64,000 nucleotides of DNA from UBA2336 sp031395485 (GCA_031395485.1 JANNUS010000016.1:133339-197338); one strand, 5' to 3'; counted from the stretch's first letter, positions 43,389 through 54,063 are shown. Notes: generated from the letters alone by a model not told the origin. Program-made: numbers and translations.

Positions 43389-43543
43389 TTTCTTATTGTT
43401 TAACCCAAAGACTTAGCCAATAGAACAAGGTTGCATCCGTACACCAATTCAGGTATTTTTTTTTGGCAAGATGACAAAACATCTTAATTTTCGCTATATT
43501 TCAAAGCCTAAACAAAAAATTGAATTTAAAACTCAATTCTACT

Positions 43544-43948
43544 ATGTCATTTAACAAAAAAACAGAACTGAACATTCTTATCAACCTGGCCGCCAGCGAC
43601 AGCAAAATTGAAGAGCGGGAATCCAAGCTTATACACATGGTTGCAAAAGCAAACGGTATAGCGAAAGAGGATGTAACACAGATGATTAACAACCCTCAGC
43701 CAATCACGAACATCAGTGCTCTTACCTCTGACGAAAAATTTGAACATCTGTATTACCTTATCCAAATGATGAAAATGGATGGTCAGGTGTTTAAAAGTGA
43801 AATCGTTTTTTGTGAAACTATTGCAGAGAAAATGGGATACAAAAAAGGTATTGTTGGAGAGCTCTCACAACATATCTATAGTGACCCATCCATTACTTCC
43901 GATCGCGAAATGCTACGGAAGAAAGCAGCAAAATTTATTCGTTCGTAA
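43544..43948 (+). CDS. TerB-like small protein
   Basis: 134 residues from the ATG at 43544; a TTG 24 bases upstream is in frame but less likely. It is all helical, with the TerB-like (tellurite resistance B / DjlA) pattern: LNILINLAASDSKIEERESKLIHMVAKANGI has the acidic metal-binding loop (given here in part: ASDSKIEERE), repeated near the middle as MMKMDGQVFKSE. Role unknown beyond possible Ca2+ or metal sensing. A strong bidirectional terminator follows. Confidence 0.8.
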   Translation: MSFNKKTELNILINLAASDSKIEERESKLIHMVAKANGIAKEDVTQMINNPQPITNISALTSDEKFEHLYYLIQMMKMDGQVFKSEIVFCETIAEKMGYKKGIVGELSQHIYSDPSITSDREMLRKKAAKFIRS

Positions 43949-43973
43949 GAACAAAATAAAATATAGTAAAATT

Positions 43974-44003
43974 AAAAGCCCCCGAGTACTCGGGGGCTTT
44001 TTT
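43974..44003. terminator. Bidirectional terminator between convergent genes
   Basis: AAAAGCCCCCGAG and CTCGGGGGCTTTTTT pair around TA; T-run on both strands. It serves both the TerB-like gene and the convergent amidohydrolase gene, whose stop codon lies at its edge. Confidence 0.9.
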
Positions 44004-45714
44004 ATTGCTTCTCAAAAACCATTTTCCCACCAACGATAGTCATGGATACTTCAGTTTTCAGAATATCCATTTCAGGAGCCGTCATGATATTGTCCGAGAA
44101 AATTGTAAAATCGGCAAGCTTACCAGGTTCAATAGAGCCTTTTATGTTTTCCTCAAAAGCTCCATAGGCTGCATCCAGAGTGTACGAACGGAGTGCCTGA
44201 TCGCGTGTCATCTTTTCCTCAGGCTCATAGCCACCTGCTGGCTCGCCTTTCAATGTCATGCGTGTAACGGAGGCGTAAAAACATGCTAATGGATTCAATG
44301 GTTCGACAGGCGCATCTGTGCCATTTACAATTTTTGCTCCCGACTTCAACAATGATTGCCACATGTAAGCACCTTCTCTAATGCGCTTCTCCCCTAACCG
44401 ATCAATGGCCCAAGGTCTATCGCTCGACATATGGATAGCCTGCATTGCAGGAATTACACCCAATTGTCCGAATCGTGGGATATCTTTTGGATTAATATGT
44501 TGTGCGTGCTCAATTCTAAAGCGATGATCTTTAACATCCGGGTTTTCCTTAAACGCTATTTCATACCGATCTAAAATTTCGCGATTAGCCCGATCACCAA
44601 TAGCGTGTGAACTAACTTGAAAACCAGCCTTCAATGCTTTACGTGATGTTGATAAGACAGTATCCATAGAAAGAGTTGCCATCCCAAAAAAATCTCCACG
44701 ATCGGTGTAGGGTTCAAGCAACCATGCGCCTCTTGATCCTAACGCACCGTCACAAAAAAGTTTGATTGACCGAATTGTTAACCAATGTGTATCATCAATC
44801 TCCGGTCCTTTTTTAAGCCACTCATTCACCATATTCTTATCATCACCCGCGAGCATCACATAAAGCCGAACACCGAGCGTTCCACTTGCTTTTGCTTCTC
44901 GAAAGAGTTCAATATTTCTTCGGGTTGCACCTGCATCATGAAAACTGGTTATGCCATTTCGCCAGCAAGCTTGTGTTGCCAATGAAATTGCCTGGAGATC
45001 GCGTTCATCACTTGCTGTCGGTACATACTTATAGATCAAGCTTGTAGCTAATTCATTAAATATACCTGTGGGATTTCCATTCTGGTCTCTAATTATTTCA
45101 CCTCCATCCGACTCCATGGCAGTTAGATTTTCTTTTGATAACTGATTAACTCCGGCAATCTCCATTGCTTTTGAATTCACTTGGATAGCATGGCCACTTG
45201 CATGTTCAAGCATAACCGGGTTATTAGGAGAAACTTCACTTAACTTATCATGAACCTGAAAACCCTTTACCATTTTATCTGGCTTGGATTCCCACTTGTC
45301 CTGATGCCAACCTCTGCCTAAAATCCATTGGCCCGGTTGAGCTTTACTGGCTGCATCGCGAACCATTGAAACTATTTCATCGTAGCTCTTTACTTTCGTA
45401 AGGTCCAAGTCCAATTCAAAGTAACCGACTCCAAAAAAATGTCCGTGACCTTCAATAAACCCTGGAGTCATAGTCTTACCCTTCAAGTCAATAATACGTG
45501 TACTGTCACCAATCCATTCGCGCGCTTCTTTTTCAGTTCCGGCAAACTCAATTTTATCACCCTTCACTACTACAGCTTCAACGGTTGGTTGTTTATCATT
45601 TACGGTATAAATCGTTCCTCCAAGAATAACCATGTCGGCAGATTTTTTACCGGGGTTACATGAAAAAACAAGTGTTGCGATACTTAGAAAGACGATGACT
45701 TGAATTTTTTTCAT
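44002..45714 (-). CDS. YtcJ-like amidohydrolase lipoprotein
   Basis: A metal-dependent amidohydrolase of the YtcJ group. Starting at the ATG at 45714 (eleven codons inside the longest frame) gives 570 residues with a clean lipoprotein signal (MKKIQVIVFLSIATLVFSC), which is why this start is preferred. Motifs: HxH metal ligands in GFIEGHGHFFG, later SHAIGDRAN, RIEHAQHI and the late Asp in NGTDAPVEP. Exported and lipid-anchored; substrate unknown. Confidence 0.88.
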   Translation of the reverse strand: MKKIQVIVFLSIATLVFSCNPGKKSADMVILGGTIYTVNDKQPTVEAVVVKGDKIEFAGTEKEAREWIGDSTRIIDLKGKTMTPGFIEGHGHFFGVGYFELDLDLTKVKSYDEIVSMVRDAASKAQPGQWILGRGWHQDKWESKPDKMVKGFQVHDKLSEVSPNNPVMLEHASGHAIQVNSKAMEIAGVNQLSKENLTAMESDGGEIIRDQNGNPTGIFNELATSLIYKYVPTASDERDLQAISLATQACWRNGITSFHDAGATRRNIELFREAKASGTLGVRLYVMLAGDDKNMVNEWLKKGPEIDDTHWLTIRSIKLFCDGALGSRGAWLLEPYTDRGDFFGMATLSMDTVLSTSRKALKAGFQVSSHAIGDRANREILDRYEIAFKENPDVKDHRFRIEHAQHINPKDIPRFGQLGVIPAMQAIHMSSDRPWAIDRLGEKRIREGAYMWQSLLKSGAKIVNGTDAPVEPLNPLACFYASVTRMTLKGEPAGGYEPEEKMTRDQALRSYTLDAAYGAFEENIKGSIEPGKLADFTIFSDNIMTAPEMDILKTEVSMTIVGGKMVFEKQ

Positions 45715-45785
45715 AAGAATAGAATTTATGCCCGTAATTTTAACCATATTTTAATTAAATCTAACAGTCCTATCTTTACAGCATT

Positions 45786-47615
45786 ATGCGTAAAAGGCTT
45801 ATTCTGTTCATTTCCCTCTTTTTATTTTGGATGGCATTTTTCACTGTTGTGCGGGCAGTGTTCATGGGTTACAATTATGAATTCACTTCACAGCTTAATT
45901 TTTTTGAAGTACTGAAAAGCCTTCTCTATGGCCTTAAGATGGACATGAGCATGACAGGCTACTTCATGCTGGTCTATGGATTGATCTTAATGATATCTGC
46001 GCTTTATGTCTCACGTGCTATTTCGTTTGTCACGAACAGCGTTACTGTAATTTTCCTATTGATGTCCGCCAGTATTGTAATGGTTGATCTTGAACTCTAT
46101 CGTCACTGGGGTTTTCGCATGAACACCACACCCCTATTTTATATGGGGTCGGAAGCAGCCGGAACAATTGAACCTTGGTTGGCAGCCTGGCTAATTGTTA
46201 TCGTTGTATTTCTATTTGCAGCTTTTTGTTGGATTTACTTTCGTTTTCTGGCACCTTCTTTTAGATCGCTTCAGCCTTCGGGTTGGAAGTCTTCATTCAT
46301 CCTTCTGCTCATTACATGCGCGATGATTATGCCGATTCGCGGAAGCTTTGGCACCTCTACGATGAACCCCAGCATGGTGTACTATCATCCTACAAAAACA
46401 TTTGCGAATCATGCAGGCATTAATGTAACGTGGAATTTTTTATACAGCATACAAACTGACAATACGGTTCAATACCCTGAAGATTATTTCGACAAGGAAT
46501 TAACAGATAAGTATTTCAAAAAACTTTACCCACAGAATGATTCAACCTATCACATCTTAAAAACAGCAAGACCGAGTATTTTATTGATCATTTTGGAAGG
46601 AATAACCGCTGAAGTCATCGAACCATTGGGTGGAAGAAGCGGCATCATGCCTAATTTAAATGCCTTGTGCAAAGAAGGAATATTTTTTAATCGCTTCTAT
46701 GCCAATGGAGACCGCACCGATAAGGGCTTAGTCAGTATTTTAAGTTCGTATCCACCTCAACCCCGTGGATCAATTATTAAGTTTCCGCAAAAAACACAAA
46801 AGCTTTCTTTTTTAAGTCATGAACTTGAGCATTTAGGATACACAAGCTCCTTTGTATATGGTGGCGATGCCGATTTCGCAAACTACCGCTCTTATTTAAC
46901 AGACGGAAGATTTAAACATATCACTTCTGTAGATGATTATCCAGAAGAACTTGATGATTCAAAATGGGGCGTAGCGGACCAATACGTATACGATCAAACA
47001 CTTTTCGAAATTGATAGCACGCGTCAACCCTTCTTTAAAGTTGTGCTTACGCTGAGCAGCCATGAGCCATTTAAAGTTCCAATGGAAACCATTATAAAAG
47101 GGCAAGATGAGGCTTCGAAATATATGAACTCGTGTTATTATGCCGACAAAAGCCTTGGCGAGTTTATTCAAAAAGCAAAACAATCATCGTGGTGGGCGAA
47201 TACACTCATTATAATAACGGCCGACCATGGACATAGACTGCCAGGTATAAAAAGGACAGAAGTAAGAGAAAAATTTCACATCCCCATGGTATGGACGGGG
47301 GGTGCTATTCTAAAAGATTCTGTCATCAATAAAATTGGCAACCAAAGCGATATAGCTAATACGCTTCTTAATCAGATCGAAAAGCCATCACCGGATTTGA
47401 TATTCAGTAAAGATCTTTTTGGAAATAATACAAACGATTTTGCAGTGTACATTTTCAATGATGGGTACGGTTATATCGATACGGATCGATATTTCATATA
47501 TGACAATCCAGGCAAACAATATTTGCGAAAAGATGGAGTACAGCAAGATGATGAGCTGAATTTTGCAAAAGCTTACGTTCAAAAATTATACTCAGACTAT
47601 AATTCAAAGAAATGA
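45786..47615 (+). CDS. LTA-synthase-family membrane sulfatase/phosphotransferase
   Basis: 609 residues: five N-terminal membrane helices (about 5-165), then an extracytoplasmic alkaline-phosphatase-fold domain (about 260-590). The nucleophile is Thr311 (NGDRTDKGL), with metal-ligand stretches ILEGITAE near 275 and TADHGHRLPG near 480. In Gram-negatives such proteins transfer phosphoglycerol or phosphoethanolamine to envelope glycans rather than making lipoteichoic acid. Overlaps the following gene by four bases. Confidence 0.9.
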   Translation: MRKRLILFISLFLFWMAFFTVVRAVFMGYNYEFTSQLNFFEVLKSLLYGLKMDMSMTGYFMLVYGLILMISALYVSRAISFVTNSVTVIFLLMSASIVMVDLELYRHWGFRMNTTPLFYMGSEAAGTIEPWLAAWLIVIVVFLFAAFCWIYFRFLAPSFRSLQPSGWKSSFILLLITCAMIMPIRGSFGTSTMNPSMVYYHPTKTFANHAGINVTWNFLYSIQTDNTVQYPEDYFDKELTDKYFKKLYPQNDSTYHILKTARPSILLIILEGITAEVIEPLGGRSGIMPNLNALCKEGIFFNRFYANGDRTDKGLVSILSSYPPQPRGSIIKFPQKTQKLSFLSHELEHLGYTSSFVYGGDADFANYRSYLTDGRFKHITSVDDYPEELDDSKWGVADQYVYDQTLFEIDSTRQPFFKVVLTLSSHEPFKVPMETIIKGQDEASKYMNSCYYADKSLGEFIQKAKQSSWWANTLIIITADHGHRLPGIKRTEVREKFHIPMVWTGGAILKDSVINKIGNQSDIANTLLNQIEKPSPDLIFSKDLFGNNTNDFAVYIFNDGYGYIDTDRYFIYDNPGKQYLRKDGVQQDDELNFAKAYVQKLYSDYNSKK

Positions 47616-48427
47616 TAAAGAAAATTAGTAACGGGAAATCAACAGACAAAGATTCTTTGCAATATTTTTTCAGGCCTCCACTTATTGATGTTGCAAAATT
47701 GAGATCGCGGAATAAACCCGCGAAGGTGTGGCTAATAGTCTTTTTATTCACATGCACATTCGCTCAGGCTCAGCAATTTGGATTATCATTTTCCTATTTC
47801 ATTCCTAAAAACGGATACCTCTCTACCCCCATCAGTCCATTCTCTATCCGCGGAGTGGGCGTTAGCTTGACCGATTTTCTTGCACTTGAAACGGGAGCTT
47901 CTCTTTACAGGATGACAGGCCTCAATTTAAAAGGCTTGCCTTTTGAAAGTAAAGACCCACTCATTGGACCAAACTTTACAATCTTTATTCCGGCTGAGTT
48001 AGTGGTTATGCTAAAAGCCGGAAAAGTTGAATTTGATATTAAAGGCGGTGGATTTTTTTTTTACGGATTGGGGACTAAATTAAACTATGGGAATTTTGAT
48101 CGGGCAATTCGCAAACACGAAAGCTGGGAAGTAGCCAATGCCGATTTTTCATTCGGCAACAAACCAGGTTTCGGATATCATGCCGGGGCCGAACTAACCG
48201 TGTATGTTACAAGCACAGTAGGCGTATCGTTTGAGACAAACTATCTCGTGGGACAAGCCAGCATGCCCATTGATGGAAGTTATACAGGAGGCACTGGTTC
48301 TTTAGAAACTGTTGCCGTAGATTATAAAAATGCTAAGGTTGATTTCACCGGACTGGAGTTTTCAATCAGCTTATTGTTTGATACCGGTGGCGGGCCAAGC
48401 CCGGGGAAGAAGAAAAGGAGGAGGTAA
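47612..48427 (+). CDS. Outer-membrane-like beta-barrel protein, unknown
   Basis: 271 residues as read from the ATG overlapping the previous gene. A signal-like segment (KVWLIVFLFTCTFAQAQ) starts only after about 38 residues, so the real start may be an internal TTG or GTG (about 47699 or 47727), giving an ordinary signal peptide. The body has alternating strands and ends with SISLLFDTGGG plus a basic tail PGKKKRRR. No family recognised; barrel fold is inferred. Coupled to the LTA-synthase-like gene. Confidence 0.7.
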   Translation: MIKKISNGKSTDKDSLQYFFRPPLIDVAKLRSRNKPAKVWLIVFLFTCTFAQAQQFGLSFSYFIPKNGYLSTPISPFSIRGVGVSLTDFLALETGASLYRMTGLNLKGLPFESKDPLIGPNFTIFIPAELVVMLKAGKVEFDIKGGGFFFYGLGTKLNYGNFDRAIRKHESWEVANADFSFGNKPGFGYHAGAELTVYVTSTVGVSFETNYLVGQASMPIDGSYTGGTGSLETVAVDYKNAKVDFTGLEFSISLLFDTGGGPSPGKKKRRR

Positions 48428-48463
48428 TTAGCGAACCATAAATTTGGCGCTAGTTACGAATAG

Positions 48464-49297
48464 CTACTTCTCCTTATTCGTTGGCTCTATTAATGGCACA
48501 CTGAATTTTATTTTTGCAATTCTGGAAGGATGCGTTGCTGTGATTACCAAGCCTGTTTTGTAATTTTTACTCATCCAGGTAATATATCCCCCTGTGAAAT
48601 CAATCTTCTTTACATTGGTACAAACGGAGTTTTCAAGAACCCCGTAATAGTTTCCCCAATTACTTTGTGATGTACCACTGGAGAAAAATACATTTTTGTT
48701 TTCGTCATCGCAATAGAAAGCATATAACTCCTCGTTTGCCAATTCACGTATCGATATTTTTTGAGGATCAGACCATTTATTTTCTTTTCTGAAGGATACA
48801 AAAGGGGCAAACGCCCAATCATCATCAACCCTGATATTTCTCATAAACGATAACGTTTGGTTATTTTGAGAAATGGAAGGATAGGCTTCCAAGGTTTCCT
48901 CTAGCGATACAGGAGAACCAACCAGTTGCGCTTTACTCCATCCTTTTTCTCCTACATAATCAATCTTGTAAATGTCATTGTTAAGACCAAAATAAATCTG
49001 ACTGCCATCTGCACTTATCGAGCAGCCTAAAAAAATATCATCCGCACCAAACTGTATTGCCGGATAAGGCTCTGACCATTTTTCATCAGAGGTTTTATCC
49101 GAGATCATAATGGATTCCTTTGTTGAGTCCAAAACTTTTTTATAGCACAATCGGTTTTCTCCATCATTCATGGAAGGGTTTGAAATATTAAAGGAAGAAT
49201 GATCATTTATATTCTCAGGGAAAAGCTCAACAGTTACAATCTGCGCATGTGTTGAGATCGAAATAAAGGTCAGAAGGTAAAGGCTGACGTGTTTCAT
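48464..49297 (-). CDS. Exported protein with TolB/PD40-like repeats
   Basis: 277 residues from the ATG at 49297, which gives a normal signal peptide (MKHVSLYLLTFISISTHAQ); an upstream start nine codons earlier is less likely. The body shows beta-propeller-like repeats of the WD40-like PD40 type (SEPYPAIQFGADDIFLGCSISADGSQIYF; only partly quoted by key residues). Such proteins bind partners in the periplasm. Function unknown. Confidence 0.68.
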   Translation of the reverse strand: MKHVSLYLLTFISISTHAQIVTVELFPENINDHSSFNISNPSMNDGENRLCYKKVLDSTKESIMISDKTSDEKWSEPYPAIQFGADDIFLGCSISADGSQIYFGLNNDIYKIDYVGEKGWSKAQLVGSPVSLEETLEAYPSISQNNQTLSFMRNIRVDDDWAFAPFVSFRKENKWSDPQKISIRELANEELYAFYCDDENKNVFFSSGTSQSNWGNYYGVLENSVCTNVKKIDFTGGYITWMSKNYKTGLVITATHPSRIAKIKFSVPLIEPTNKEK

Positions 49298-49371
49298 ACC
49301 ATAATGTAACGATTCTAATCGCATTCATGGACAACTTTAGATCGAAACGGTTACTACCTTCGCAGAAACTT

Positions 49372-50508
49372 CTATTCATCGGGTTTCTTTGCAGGCTGTT
49401 CCTTAATCTCTGAAAGTTCAAGATTGTGTCTTTTAAAAAGCTTTCTTGAATCCTCTACAAATGTTTTGAATGAAAGTCGGGAGGCTTCATCCTTTATAAA
49501 CCCCGTAGTGTCACTTTCAAAAGAAGAAACAGGCATTATATAATAATCTTTATTGACATCAGCAGTCCGATACACCCACTCTAAAATATATCCGGCTGAA
49601 TCAATTTGAGTAGTCGCAACACTGTCTTTTATTATCATAGTAAAACTTACTTGCAACATCGCTCCTCCATCTTTATACCGATCACGTTGGCCTGAAACAA
49701 AATTCCCTAGCGAGTATGTCACCAATTGATTCTTTTCTTTTCTCCATTCCATCGGCTGTAGCACATGTGGATGTGAACCGATCACCAGTTGAACACCATT
49801 CGTAAAACAGAATTCTGTGATCATTCGCTGTTGTGCCGATGGCTGAGACTGATATTCTTGCCCCCAGTGTGTAAATACAATAATAAAATCAGGTATAGCT
49901 TCTTTTGCTTTTACAATATCCTTCCTGATCTGAGCTGTGTCAATCAAATTAACTACGTTCGGCTTTGTTACCGGAATACCGTTAGTGCCATACGTGTAAT
50001 TCAACAATGCCAGTGTGAATCCGTTTTTCTCAATAATTAAAGGATAGTCATTCAAACGTTCTACGGTATCGCGAAACGTTCCGGTGTGCAGTATTTTTAA
50101 ACTATCCAACATTTCAATGGTTCGGTCCAATCCTTTTTTACCTCTATCAACACAATGATTGTTAGCGGTCACCAATACGTCCATGCCAATATCTTTCAGT
50201 GCAATAGCTAACTCATCGGGAGCACTAAATTGCGGATAGCCCTTATAGGGTGGTCCCGCAAGTGTCAATTCAAGATTTCCAATAGCGAGATCAACCGCTT
50301 CGATATACGGTTTTACAAATTGAAAGCAAGGAGCATAATCATACGTGTACGCTGTAGCTTTTGTATTATAGGCTGATTTAATTTGCGAATCGTGCTGCAT
50401 GATATCGCCCAGAAATAACAGTGACAGGTGGGTAGTGTCCTGTCCGTAGCCAATACCCGGAAGCCCTATCAATACGAAACAGAAACCAACAAAAAGGTTA
50501 ATCCTCAT
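49372..50508 (-). CDS. CapA-family metallophosphatase-like protein
   Basis: 378 residues from the ATG at 50508; a longer frame starts 28 codons earlier but the chosen start gives a signal peptide (MRINLFVGFCFVLIGLPGIG). CapA/PgsA-type domain: SLLFLGDIMQHDSQI, VTANNHCVDRGKKGLDRTI, HWGQEYQ and GSHPHVLQPMEW. CapA relatives help export or anchor poly-gamma-glutamate, but many Bacteroidota copies stand alone, as here, without synthetase genes. Role therefore uncertain. Confidence 0.85.
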   Translation of the reverse strand: MRINLFVGFCFVLIGLPGIGYGQDTTHLSLLFLGDIMQHDSQIKSAYNTKATAYTYDYAPCFQFVKPYIEAVDLAIGNLELTLAGPPYKGYPQFSAPDELAIALKDIGMDVLVTANNHCVDRGKKGLDRTIEMLDSLKILHTGTFRDTVERLNDYPLIIEKNGFTLALLNYTYGTNGIPVTKPNVVNLIDTAQIRKDIVKAKEAIPDFIIVFTHWGQEYQSQPSAQQRMITEFCFTNGVQLVIGSHPHVLQPMEWRKEKNQLVTYSLGNFVSGQRDRYKDGGAMLQVSFTMIIKDSVATTQIDSAGYILEWVYRTADVNKDYYIMPVSSFESDTTGFIKDEASRLSFKTFVEDSRKLFKRHNLELSEIKEQPAKKPDE

Positions 50509-50551
50509 ACAGCCAAAATTGCTCAAATTATTTTTATATCTTGAAGTGTCT

Positions 50552-51295
50552 ATGCCAAAGGTATCACTTCTGTTTGCTTTAATTCTTATCACACAAATTT
50601 CTCTTGCACAGGATTTTGTTGAATTCGATAAACTCTCATATCAATCGGCACAGGATACGTTGCTTTACCGGCTATTGAAACCAAAGGTGGTAAACGAAAA
50701 TCAGAAATATCCGCTGGTTATATTTTTACATGGATCGGGTGAACGCGGGAATGATAATGTTATCAACCTTAAATACATCAATACACTTTTCCTCAACAAA
50801 AAAAACAGAAATGATTATCCCTGTTTTGTAATGGTACCGCAATGCCCGGCATCTGAAGAATGGTCGTATCCTAACTGGTACCGTGAACCGAAAGAGCCTA
50901 TTCGTACAGTGGTTGAATTGATTGATTCGTTGTCAGCATTACCGAATATTGATAACACTCGAATCTATATTATAGGGTTATCGATGGGAGGTTATGGAAC
51001 TTGGTATTTACTCACCCGTTATCCTGAAAAATTTGCAGCTGCAATACCCATTTGTGGTGGTGGTGATTGGAATCAAGTCGATAAGTTTAAGCACGTACCT
51101 ATTTGGGCATTCCATGGAAAACGTGATGGTGTAATATCCCCCGATCAAACCCGTATGATGATTAACGCGATTAAAAAAGTAGGCGGTAAACCAAAATACA
51201 CTGAATACAAAAAGGCTGGCCACGATAGTTGGACGCAAGCTTTCAATGAACCACAACTACTTCCATGGCTATTCAAGCAACGGCTTGTAAAATAA
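50552..51295 (+). CDS. Exported alpha/beta hydrolase (dienelactone/phospholipase-like)
   Basis: 247 residues from the ATG at 50552 (an in-frame TTG upstream is less likely). Signal peptide about 1-20 (ending ISLAQ), then an alpha/beta hydrolase: VIFLHGSGERGNDN, nucleophile elbow IGLSMGGYGTW, acid in GKRDGVISP and His in KAGHDSW. Similar to predicted esterases found next to glycan genes, but the substrate is unknown. Convergent with cphA. Confidence 0.88.
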   Translation: MPKVSLLFALILITQISLAQDFVEFDKLSYQSAQDTLLYRLLKPKVVNENQKYPLVIFLHGSGERGNDNVINLKYINTLFLNKKNRNDYPCFVMVPQCPASEEWSYPNWYREPKEPIRTVVELIDSLSALPNIDNTRIYIIGLSMGGYGTWYLLTRYPEKFAAAIPICGGGDWNQVDKFKHVPIWAFHGKRDGVISPDQTRMMINAIKKVGGKPKYTEYKKAGHDSWTQAFNEPQLLPWLFKQRLVK

Positions 51296-51305
51296 ACTTC
51301 AATTA

Positions 51306-53921
51306 TTACATCCCGGCTTCCTTATCAAGATACTCTTGAACTATCTCTATCGCATTTGTTACTACATCGCTTAGCGCTACAATGAAGGTGCCTTCTTCGG
51401 CTATCGATATAGAATGTTTAATGGCTTCTATCTCTTTCGGGATTATCTCATACGTTATTTTTTTGCCCGATGAATTTATTCCATCTAAAATTAATCCATT
51501 AATATTCTCCTCCGTTCGCCCACGCAAATGTTTCTCCTGCCGGATAATGATATGATCGAACATTCTTCCAGCGATCCTGCCGCACTCCGTAATGTCCGCA
51601 TCTCGCCTATCGCCCACCCCCGAAATGATGCCGACTTTTTTAGGTGAGTCTATTGAACTTAAAAAATCTTCAATAGCTCTGTACCCTGCCGGATTGTGCG
51701 CAAAGTCTATCATTACTTTAAATTTTTTAAATGTAAAGATGTTCATGCGGCCAGGTGTTAACGCTGGCGAAGGAATAAACGTCTCCAGTGATAAACGGAT
51801 ATTCTCTATTTTAAACCCTGCAAGGTATGCCGCCAAGGTTGCTGCCAGAACATTACTGATCATAAACTTCGCTTTACCACCGAAAGTCAGTGGTATCGTA
51901 GTTACTTTTTCAATCCGGATTTTCCAATCTCCCTTTTTTATTGTTACAAAACCGTTTTCATACACTGCGGAAATACCACCGGTCTTGCATTGATCTTTAA
52001 TAATTGGGTTGTTTTCATCGAGACTGAAATATGCAACGTGACAATCCAACTCTTTGGCAATCTTAACACAACTTTCATCCTCGGCATTGAGAATAGCCCA
52101 ACCATCTTTCTTAACACTTTTTACAATTACTGATTTTACACGTGCAAGATCTTCAATCGTTTCAATGTCGCTTAACCCTAAGTGATCTTCTTTAATATTC
52201 GTGATGATACCGATGTCGCAACGACTAAAGCCCAAACCAGCGCGTAAAATTCCACCCCGTGCCGTTTCCAATACCGCATACTCAACCGTTGGATCTTTCA
52301 AAATAAATTCGGTACTCATCGGGCCGGTTGTATCGCCCTTTTCCAGCATGTGATTCTGAACATAAATTCCATCAGACGTTGTAAAGCCTACCCGATACCC
52401 ACCATTTTTTACAATGTGAGCGATTAGTCTGGTGGTGGTGGTTTTACCATTGGTTCCGGTAACGGCTATAATAGGAATGCGCGATGGCTTACCCGGAGGA
52501 TACAACATATCAATAACCGGAGCGGCAACATTTCGAGGCAAACCCTCGGATGGTGCCAGGTGCATACGAAAGCCTGGGGCAGCATTTACTTCTAATACTA
52601 CACCACCATTTTCTTTCAATGGTTGGGTAAGATTTTGTGCCATGATATCAATGCCACAAATATCGAGTCCGATTACGCGGGCGATTCGCTCGGCTAAAAA
52701 CACATTTTCAGGATGCATTAAGTCCGTAACATCGATAGAGGTTCCTCCTGTACTCAGGTTAGCCGTAGATTTCAGGTAAACAATTTCATTTAACGGAGGA
52801 ATTGTTTGAAGGGTGTAGCCCTTCTTATCAAGAAGATCAAGTGAATCACGATCAACTGAAATTTCAGTCAGTACATTCTCATGACCATACCCTCTTCTTG
52901 GATCCTTATTTTCTTGAGCTATTAACTCTTCTACTGAATGTTTACCATCACCTTTAATATGAGCCGGTACTCGTTGCGCAGCAGCTACTACCTGATTGTT
53001 AATTACCAACACGCGAAAATCATAGCCAGTAATAAATCGTTCAACAATTACGCGTCTTGAATATTTTTTAGCGTGAAGCAATCCCTCCAATGCTTGTTCC
53101 CATGTTTTAACATTTATCGAAGCACCCTTGCCGTGATTTCCATCCAACGGTTTAAGAACAATTGGATAACCGATATAGTCAATTGCTCTTTTTAAACCCT
53201 CCTCATCAACACAGATGTCACCTTTTGCCACGGGTATAGATGCAGCTGACAACATGTTTTTAGTTTGTTCTTTATCGCATGCGATATCTACTGCGATGTT
53301 GCTGGTGTTTTGAGTTATCGTTGCCTGGAAGCGAACTTGATTTATTCCGTAGCCAAGTTGCACAAGTGAATTTGTTCCCAAGCGTATCCACGGAATGTCG
53401 CGTGATACCGCTTCATCGACCAACGAACCGGTACTAGGGCCAAGACGAACTTCTTCGCGTATCTCTCGCATCTTTCGAATATCGGCCTCAAGATCATACG
53501 TTGTTCCATCAACCAATGCCTGCGCAATTCGAACAGCAGCTTCGGCTGCATACATGCCAACATTTTCCTCGCTATAACTGAACACAACATTATAAATTCC
53601 AGGGGTTTTCGTTTCGCGGGTCCGACCGAAACCAGTTTCCATACCGGCCAAGGACTGAATCTCAAGCGCAATGTGTTCAATAACATGCCCCATCCAGGTG
53701 CCCTTCTCAACCCGATAGAAAAATCCGCCCGGCCGACCTTCTGAACAACGGTGCTCATACATTCCCGGAAACAAAGCTTCCAGTCGCTTACCAAATCCGT
53801 CAATCTTATCGGTTGGCTTATCCTCAAGCTCCTCTAGATCCAAACGCATTTGAATCAATTTCTTGCGATTTACACTCCAAATGTTAGGGCCTCGTAACGC
53901 TTGTGTCTTCAGTATTTTCAT
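51306..53921 (-). CDS. cphA: Cyanophycin synthetase
   Basis: Makes cyanophycin, a poly-Asp backbone with Arg side chains that stores nitrogen. 871 residues in the expected order: N-terminal domain (about 1-160), ATP-grasp domain (about 215-475; VLKPLDGNHGKGASIN) and Mur-ligase-like domain (about 480-870) with the P-loop VTGTNGKTTTTR near 487-494 and the later DFAHNPAGYRAI. Length is that of the Asp/Arg-adding CphA1 type rather than the dipeptide-using CphA2. Divergent from cphB over a 142-base gap. The full locus suggests real cyanophycin turnover. Confidence 0.93.
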   Translation of the reverse strand: MKILKTQALRGPNIWSVNRKKLIQMRLDLEELEDKPTDKIDGFGKRLEALFPGMYEHRCSEGRPGGFFYRVEKGTWMGHVIEHIALEIQSLAGMETGFGRTRETKTPGIYNVVFSYSEENVGMYAAEAAVRIAQALVDGTTYDLEADIRKMREIREEVRLGPSTGSLVDEAVSRDIPWIRLGTNSLVQLGYGINQVRFQATITQNTSNIAVDIACDKEQTKNMLSAASIPVAKGDICVDEEGLKRAIDYIGYPIVLKPLDGNHGKGASINVKTWEQALEGLLHAKKYSRRVIVERFITGYDFRVLVINNQVVAAAQRVPAHIKGDGKHSVEELIAQENKDPRRGYGHENVLTEISVDRDSLDLLDKKGYTLQTIPPLNEIVYLKSTANLSTGGTSIDVTDLMHPENVFLAERIARVIGLDICGIDIMAQNLTQPLKENGGVVLEVNAAPGFRMHLAPSEGLPRNVAAPVIDMLYPPGKPSRIPIIAVTGTNGKTTTTRLIAHIVKNGGYRVGFTTSDGIYVQNHMLEKGDTTGPMSTEFILKDPTVEYAVLETARGGILRAGLGFSRCDIGIITNIKEDHLGLSDIETIEDLARVKSVIVKSVKKDGWAILNAEDESCVKIAKELDCHVAYFSLDENNPIIKDQCKTGGISAVYENGFVTIKKGDWKIRIEKVTTIPLTFGGKAKFMISNVLAATLAAYLAGFKIENIRLSLETFIPSPALTPGRMNIFTFKKFKVMIDFAHNPAGYRAIEDFLSSIDSPKKVGIISGVGDRRDADITECGRIAGRMFDHIIIRQEKHLRGRTEENINGLILDGINSSGKKITYEIIPKEIEAIKHSISIAEEGTFIVALSDVVTNAIEIVQEYLDKEAGM

Positions 53922-54063
53922 CGGCTTTCGGTATAGTTAAGAGCTGGCTAGATTTACAGTACTAAGTTTAACAAAGTAATTATTGAATTCAAACTATCGG
54001 ATTCATTGTATATATCACCGAATGGACTAACATTACGGCAATTTTTGAACTTAATTCCAATCC